Shown: positions 58,980 through 64,000 of the stretch, in pieces
Numbering within the stretch: position 1 is the stretch's first letter
Layout: every line of letters begins with the position of its first letter
Assembly (NCBI GenBank): GCA_038501785.1
Contig: JBAMJR010000161.1
Span: 7,371,001 to 7,435,000 of the forward strand
Direction of reading: 5' to 3'
From: Myoxocephalus aenaeus
Taxonomy: Eukaryota > Chordata > Actinopteri > Perciformes > Cottidae
DNA: 64,000 nucleotides
The notes under the pieces: model-generated
Told to the model about the DNA's origin: nothing
The model's database searches: none
The model's input: only the letters and a program-made list of their open reading frames with translations
Made by a program: the position numbers and the translations under genes

Positions 58980-59479
58980 CGGAACAGGTGTGCTGTGGCT
59001 GCCTGGACGCTGTGGAAAGGCGCGCGCTGACAGCAGCAGCAGCACACCGCCAGGGAGAGCGCGGCGGAGCTGGATTCAGCCACGAGCGAAAATGTGAAGG
59101 TGGAATCCGACTGAGCAGCATTGTGTTGCAACTGACGCCTGTTTCTGTGAAGAAGAAGAAAAGAAAAAAAAACACAACACAGGCGACATTCCCACACAGC
59201 AACAACAGGAGCTCTGTTTGGGATTTTTTAATCACTGGAAATAACCTCCGTTTATTTTGATTTTTATCATACATTTTTGGCTCTGTCCACCTTGTCAGAA
59301 ATCAGACTGGAAGCGGTGTTGCGCTGCGCGAGGAGCATCATTGACGTTCACTGGATCCTCAATGTGTTTAAAAGACACATTGTGGAAGGAGTAAACTGCC
59401 CCGTGAAGGTCTCCTCTCGCTTCATGGGATTATTCTCGACGGAGGCGCTTTGTTTTAAATAAGAACAACAGTGGGCATC
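58980..59479 (+). promoter_or_regulatory. CpG-rich leader/promoter of a downstream + strand gene
   Basis: CpG density rises sharply (AAGGCGCGCGCTGACAG, GAGAGCGCGGCGGAG, GTTGCGCTGCGCGAGGAGC) between 59010 and 59450, ending at an ATG exon with a strong donor at 59492. This fits a vertebrate CpG-island promoter plus 5'UTR. No TATA box was noticed. Confidence 0.5.
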
Positions 59480-59492
59480 ATGAGTTCCAGTG
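59480..59492 (+). CDS. Candidate first coding exon, possibly ablim3 (partial)
   Basis: ATG AGT TCC AGT G followed by GTAAGTCC gives a four-codon exon (MSSS, then phase 1) with a consensus splice donor, directly downstream of the CpG-rich leader. In vertebrates the + strand gene beyond SH3TC2 is ABLIM3, an actin-binding LIM protein, and the position and strand agree. However, four residues cannot identify a protein, and no LIM-domain exon (Cys-x2-Cys zinc motifs) appears before the window ends, so the first intron would exceed 4.5 kb. It may instead be a non-coding first exon or chance. Confidence 0.35.
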
Positions 59493-61639
59493 GTAAGTCC
59501 ATTCCTGCGCGCTTTATCTCGCCACTTGAAGCGCGAGGACAATACCTCTATGTGAGCGCACAACTCAATGCTAGTATAAGAGATGGAAGAGAAAGTGCCA
59601 ACTGAAGTAAGGTTGATATCAAAGCAAAGTAATTCCACTTCACCTCGATATTCCACACGTGTAATGCCATTGTAATTATAATTATAGAAACTAATGTGAA
59701 ACACATCTCTTCTTATTATGTGTTAAAATCCTCTAGTATACACTTGTAGCAGGTTTAGAGAGGACAGGAGAGCTAAGTATACATGGAGGTCAAAGTATCC
59801 ATCATCCATAGAGGAGCATTTTTGGGATTCTTCATCCTCACAACAGCTGTTGCTTGGTCCCTCCCAATGTCTCCTCTGTCACTCCTCTTTCATCTTCTTC
59901 TCTCCTTCCTGGTCCTCTTTGCCACCACCACCAGCATATGTGTGACCTCTCGTGGGAGACCTCCCAGGCTTTCCAACTCCCGGCAGGAGCAGGAAACCCT
60001 CGCGCTGGAGGTTTCTGACCTGACCGCATGTCGGTCTCATGGAGTTCAGTTCGCTGTGATGCAGCACATTACAAATAAGTCTGAGTCTCACCCTGGACCG
60101 GCCCGGGGCCTGCCATGATGCTAAGCTGACCTTGTATCAGCTGACTGTGACCCTGATCCTCTGTCAGCTGAATCAGGGCTTTCCCCCCATAGGGCTGGCT
60201 GGTCAGCTGTGTGAGCATGTGTATCGGTGCCTCCACTTTGTTGCGTGCAAGTTACCGCCGGTGGATCTCCGAGGGAAGACTTTTAAAGAAATGCAACCCC
60301 TCCCTTGACCCTTGGCTGTCAGTAAGGCCACTTGAAGTCAATGAACACCATGGTACTCCGTTAAGTGACGGTGTCATGTGCATCCTGTCCTCCGTGTCTA
60401 CAGGAGGAACCGGGCATTACTGCATCATTCATAATCCAGCCTGTCATTGTGTGGCCCTACATTATTCATCCGGTGCTCTTAACCCTCTGGTACCGGGACT
60501 CGCCTGCGCTGCCAGTTCCCCGCGCCCTGCGTGCCGGGAGTGGTGTCGCAGCTCCACGCTCCCCGAGGAAATGTGTAGAATTCTTTTGTTAAGCTTCCAA
60601 ATGCTTTTTTCTCAGCTGACACCAAGGAGGGAGGAGGGTGTGCAGTGCAGCGTGTGGAGAGCTGTCACATGCGCTTGTGATTTAAAGGCATGTGCTTTAA
60701 CAGGAGATGCACACAAACCTGTGCTTATGCCGTCTGAATGTGAGTGTGTGTGTGTCAGCGCTTGCACACCTGGCAGACTGTGCTGTGCCATGTCTGTACT
60801 CCGGCCTTTTAGGCACAGGAACACAGCTCCCGCCCCTCCAGTCAGCCAAACATATGCTGCCCTCTGACTCTCAGCACACTCACGGCCGAAATGGGCCTGT
60901 TGGGCTGTGCTGTGTGCACTGTTCTTTTCCGCTGCATGTGATAACCCAGAGGCCAACTACACACACGGAGTAATTACACACAGCTCCGACTGTCTGTCTT
61001 CATCTTCTGGGCCTTCTGTCACTCCTGATCACTGGGTTGTGTGTGTGTGTGTGTGTGTGTCTGGTCAGACTCCTATTTTCTGCCCGACTGGCATTGAGGC
61101 CGGACTGTGAGTGCAGCAGGTCAGTTTCAGGCGGAAAGAACTTTGGTTTCACATACTTAAGATATACTTCATGTCTGCTAAGAAGTATTCCCGCAGAGTA
61201 AAGTTGTACAGTATGTGTGTTTCAGGGGAGCGATAAAACACATGTTGATCAATACACTCATCATTGAGCTCAGGGAACTGAGGGGATCTGCAGAGCTTAT
61301 ACATCACAGACTGCACCGCTCTCCTTCCCTCTCGTTCTCTCTGTTTAGCAGAGAGTTCTCAAGTAGCAGACAAAATGCATCCCGAACTTCATAAAGGCGT
61401 GTCTGCGTCTCATGCCACTTAATGATTGAGACTTATGGTTTGAATGCATGACAAGTATGGGAATTAAAGCCAGCTACAGTTGGAATCTCTGTGGAAGAAT
61501 TGTCCTTTTTGTTAAACTAAGTAGTGTCATGTATGTTCCAGGACTGGCAGTGTCGGTCACCCCACCGCTGTGATCCAGACGGAAACATCTCAGTAACGGT
61601 GGGATGGTTTGCCATGCCATTAGCTACAGATATTCATTG
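59493..61639 (+). other. Presumed first intron of the downstream gene
   Basis: No exon with zinc-finger or other recognisable motif. The frames of 111 codons (59783-60118) and 218 codons (60211-60867) have no domain, contain tandem CGTG/TGTG-driven stretches and lack good splice context, so I do not call them. A short GT run lies at 61038-61060. Confidence 0.4.
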
Positions 61640-62105
61640 CAGCCAGAGGATGAAACCTAATGACTTTGATCGTCCTCTGACTTTTCATATAGCGCCATCA
61701 CCCATGGTCAAAGATTTCCTTTTTACTTTTGAAATATCTCAATATCTACTTGATGAAAAGTCATTAAATTATGCAATTTGCGGGTTCGTATTAAGTCTGT
61801 CGTCTTTTTATGTTGATTTTTTTTTAAAGGTTCTTTTGTTTTTTTAATGTTTACTTGTAATTTAGTTTTTTGCAGTTTTGTTTCTGTTGTCTGTGTTTTT
61901 ATGCAATGAAACTTCTACGCTGCCATTTTGGTCGGGACCCCAATGGGACTATCCTGGTTAAATACAGGTTAAATTAAATAAAAAGGATGGACTGGCTCTA
62001 AATTTGATACATGAATTTAATGGTTACCAGACAAAGAATCCTGAATCCTTCCCCATGACTCTCCAATTCTAGTAAATGACCAAATACCTGCTAAACTAAT
62101 GACTG
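61640..62105 (+). repeat. Dispersed repeat split by a retroposon tail
   Basis: GATGAAACCTAATGACTTTG, CCTCTGACTTTTCATATAGC and GCCATCACCCATGGTCAAAG (61649-61712), then AATGACCAAATACCTGCTAA and ACTAATGAC (62075-62103), belong in order to one dispersed fish repeat, related to that at 10160-10342. Between them lies a LINE-like 3' end: GGGACCCCAATGGGACTATC, CTGGTTAAATACAGGTTAAA and TTAAATAAAA (about 61934-61985). This suggests a nested insertion. Confidence 0.45.
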
Positions 62106-63109
62106 GTGGAGGCAACAGAATAGAAAAGAGTGGATCGCTTCGAAGCGAGTGCCGGAACCCTCTGCCGACCACAGAATGTGTAGTTTGATGAAATCCAGCG
62201 TTTTCCAGATACCTTGTCATGAATCAAAATGTTGTTCAAAGGGAAATATTGGTTTGATGGTGGTAAAATGCCAGCGAGTTCATAAAATGATAAGAAATGG
62301 TCCTCTGGGAACCGTTAATATCCATGTTAAACCTGGTCTGGACCTCAGTGTATGAATGGACATACTGCTCCAATGACCCACTGACAGACAGTGTCCTCCC
62401 ATGGCCCCACTCCTAGAAGGGGAAAGATAAATAAATGTATAGATACACAGGACAGTACAAGATTAAATAAATGATAGATGCTTCTTTTTCTCTTTCGATG
62501 TCAGATGAGTTTGTTCTGTTTGATGAGAGGAATGAGTCAGAACAAGGTTAGACAGGGAACGGAGCAACATCATATATGGTTCCTGCTCTCCGGCCTCATC
62601 TGGCGAGCAGTCGAAACCAGAGCCGAACACCATTTATCACTCCTCCTGCCAGACGCCTTAGTTCAATAACACAAAGAACAAAGGTGGGAGACAGAGATGG
62701 TTAGCCGCGAACACAGATGCCGGGACGCGCACGTGAATATTCATAGTCGGCAGTCATGTACAACCGCTATGTATTTACAGTTCTACACAAAATGAGGCAC
62801 ATGTTTTTGTTGTTCATTCCTAGTCATTGTTACCCCACTGGTAATCAGTTTGATTTGTGTAGAACAGTTAAAACCTTTGTGGAAAGGACACTGGAGACTG
62901 TGCTGCATGGAAACATCCGGTTGCCTTTTTATCTTTAAACTCAAAGCTGTTTTTTAATTTAATTTGAATGACTGGAATATAAAGAAGACTCATTCAGCTC
63001 AAGGCTACAGCAGTGTGGCTTGAATATGTTGCTGCCTCAAGGTTTCTGTCTCCATGACCTTGGCCTCTGGTGGGATTGAGTGATCATTCAGCCTGTCAGT
63101 AGCAGTCTG

Positions 63110-63110
<1 letters not shown>
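62106..63110. other. Presumed intronic sequence, nothing recognised
   Basis: No exon or repeat family recognised. Confidence 0.4.

Positions 63111-63171
<61 letters not shown>
63111..63171. repeat. (CT)n microsatellite
   Basis: About 30 uninterrupted CT/TC units. Confidence 0.97.
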
Positions 63172-63176
<5 letters not shown>

Positions 63177-64000
63177 GTGACCGGTGTGTTTGTGATATAT
63201 CTGGACGCCATCATTGCTCTGATGAATGCTCCCGGCCAAGGTCCTAACATACGCAAAGGGAGATAAAGACGGGATGGTGGGTGGCAGGGAGACACCTGAT
63301 CATTGGCTGCATTAGATTACAGACAGTAAAGGCATGCTTTTAATTTGCAATGCTGATTATGTGACCCTAAAATACAAATAACCTATATGTGTCTTAGCTA
63401 GACACACCTTTAACCAATTACAACTTGTTAATAAGGTTTGTTCAATACCCTAATGGCCTACATCTTTGTAATCCTATTATGAATATCTAGCCTTTGCAGC
63501 TGAATTACTATATTGGACTTATATTGTAGACATTAGCTCATGAACATTTAAGCGACAGGTATATCACTCCTTAACATATAAGTGGCTTAGTGTGGTTGAA
63601 TAAGATTTGTTTTAAACCTAACCGGTCTGTTTAGACGAGCTGCTGATTTATAGTTGCCCCTGATACGCTGATACAGCTGATAAACACGAGTATGTCACTA
63701 ACTACAAAGCCAGCTATAAAAAGCGAAACAACACATTTTTCCGTTAATAATTCTTATTGAGTCCACACCGTCTTTGTATTGCTTCTCTTTGATTCTTTCG
63801 CCACGCTCTTCACTCCGCTCACTCGTCACTGCTGATCTCCCAGCATCCCTTGTGACTGAGCTCCCGGCGTGTTCCTCCCCGGGGCTTTCAGGTCAGGGGC
63901 AGAAATAGCAGCAGCCTCTCCGTCCCCGTGGGACGCTGTCGGGCCTGCCTGACCCCGTCCCTGTTCTCATCACCTGTCGGCCCGTAGGCTATTTTCTTCC
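63172..64000. other. Presumed intronic sequence to the window end
   Basis: GC content rises in the last 200 bases (CTCCCCGGGGCTTTCAGGTC, CGTCCCCGTGGGACGCTGTC). This could herald an exon or alternative promoter beyond the window, but no exon can be defined. Confidence 0.35.

Noticed and set aside
60211..60867. 218-codon + strand frame in the presumed intron
   Set aside because: No domain or motif, mixed composition, no convincing splice sites; GC-rich sequence tolerates long open frames.

Overview
This window is vertebrate nuclear DNA, almost certainly from a teleost fish. The genes are spliced with GT..AG introns, microsatellites (CA/GT, CT/GA) are abundant, and the dispersed elements are typical of fish: a Tol2-like hAT transposon, a deleted Tc1/mariner copy, a Rex/Babar-type LINE tail and LTR-like pieces. 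Nothing looks bacterial or viral, and there is no CRISPR array, operon or rRNA/tRNA gene that I can support.

Layout. 1-23.1 kb is gene-poor, with one weak short ORF at 2075-2185, a CpG-enriched stretch near 3.0-3.6 kb and several repeats. Its most striking feature is a 3,749-bp hAT element (5574-9322) with a perfect 8-bp target-site duplication. A 64-copy, 37-bp minisatellite and a second six-copy, 22-bp minisatellite lie inside it. At 23.2-24.9 kb is the beta-2 adrenergic receptor gene adrb2 (+ strand): TATA promoter, probable 5'UTR intron, and a single coding exon for 417 aa. From 25 to 37 kb is intergenic sequence containing an LTR-like repeat and a LINE reverse-transcriptase remnant. From 37.2 to 50.9 kb on the - strand lies a complete sh3tc2 gene. 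I could join 22 coding exons in phase (4,533 nt, 1,510 aa) encoding an N-myristoylation signal, two SH3 domains and a long TPR array. From 51 to 58.9 kb is intergenic DNA dense in microsatellites. At about 59.0-59.5 kb a CpG-rich leader ends in a short ATG exon with a perfect splice donor (+ strand). By position it could be the start of ablim3, but no diagnostic protein sequence is present; the rest of the window would be its first intron.

The order adrb2(+) - sh3tc2(-) - [ablim3-like](+) matches the conserved vertebrate block known from human 5q32 (HTR4-ADRB2-SH3TC2-ABLIM3). The genes are neighbours by ancestry rather than partners in one pathway: adrb2 is a Gs-coupled catecholamine receptor, and sh3tc2 is a Rab11-linked endosomal adaptor of myelinating glia. 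HTR4, expected upstream of adrb2, was not seen.

I found no new multi-gene system. The observations most worth following are the minisatellite-loaded hAT element with its internal higher-order duplication, an upstream ORF that overlaps the adrb2 start codon after splicing, and a long acidic C-terminal extension of sh3tc2.
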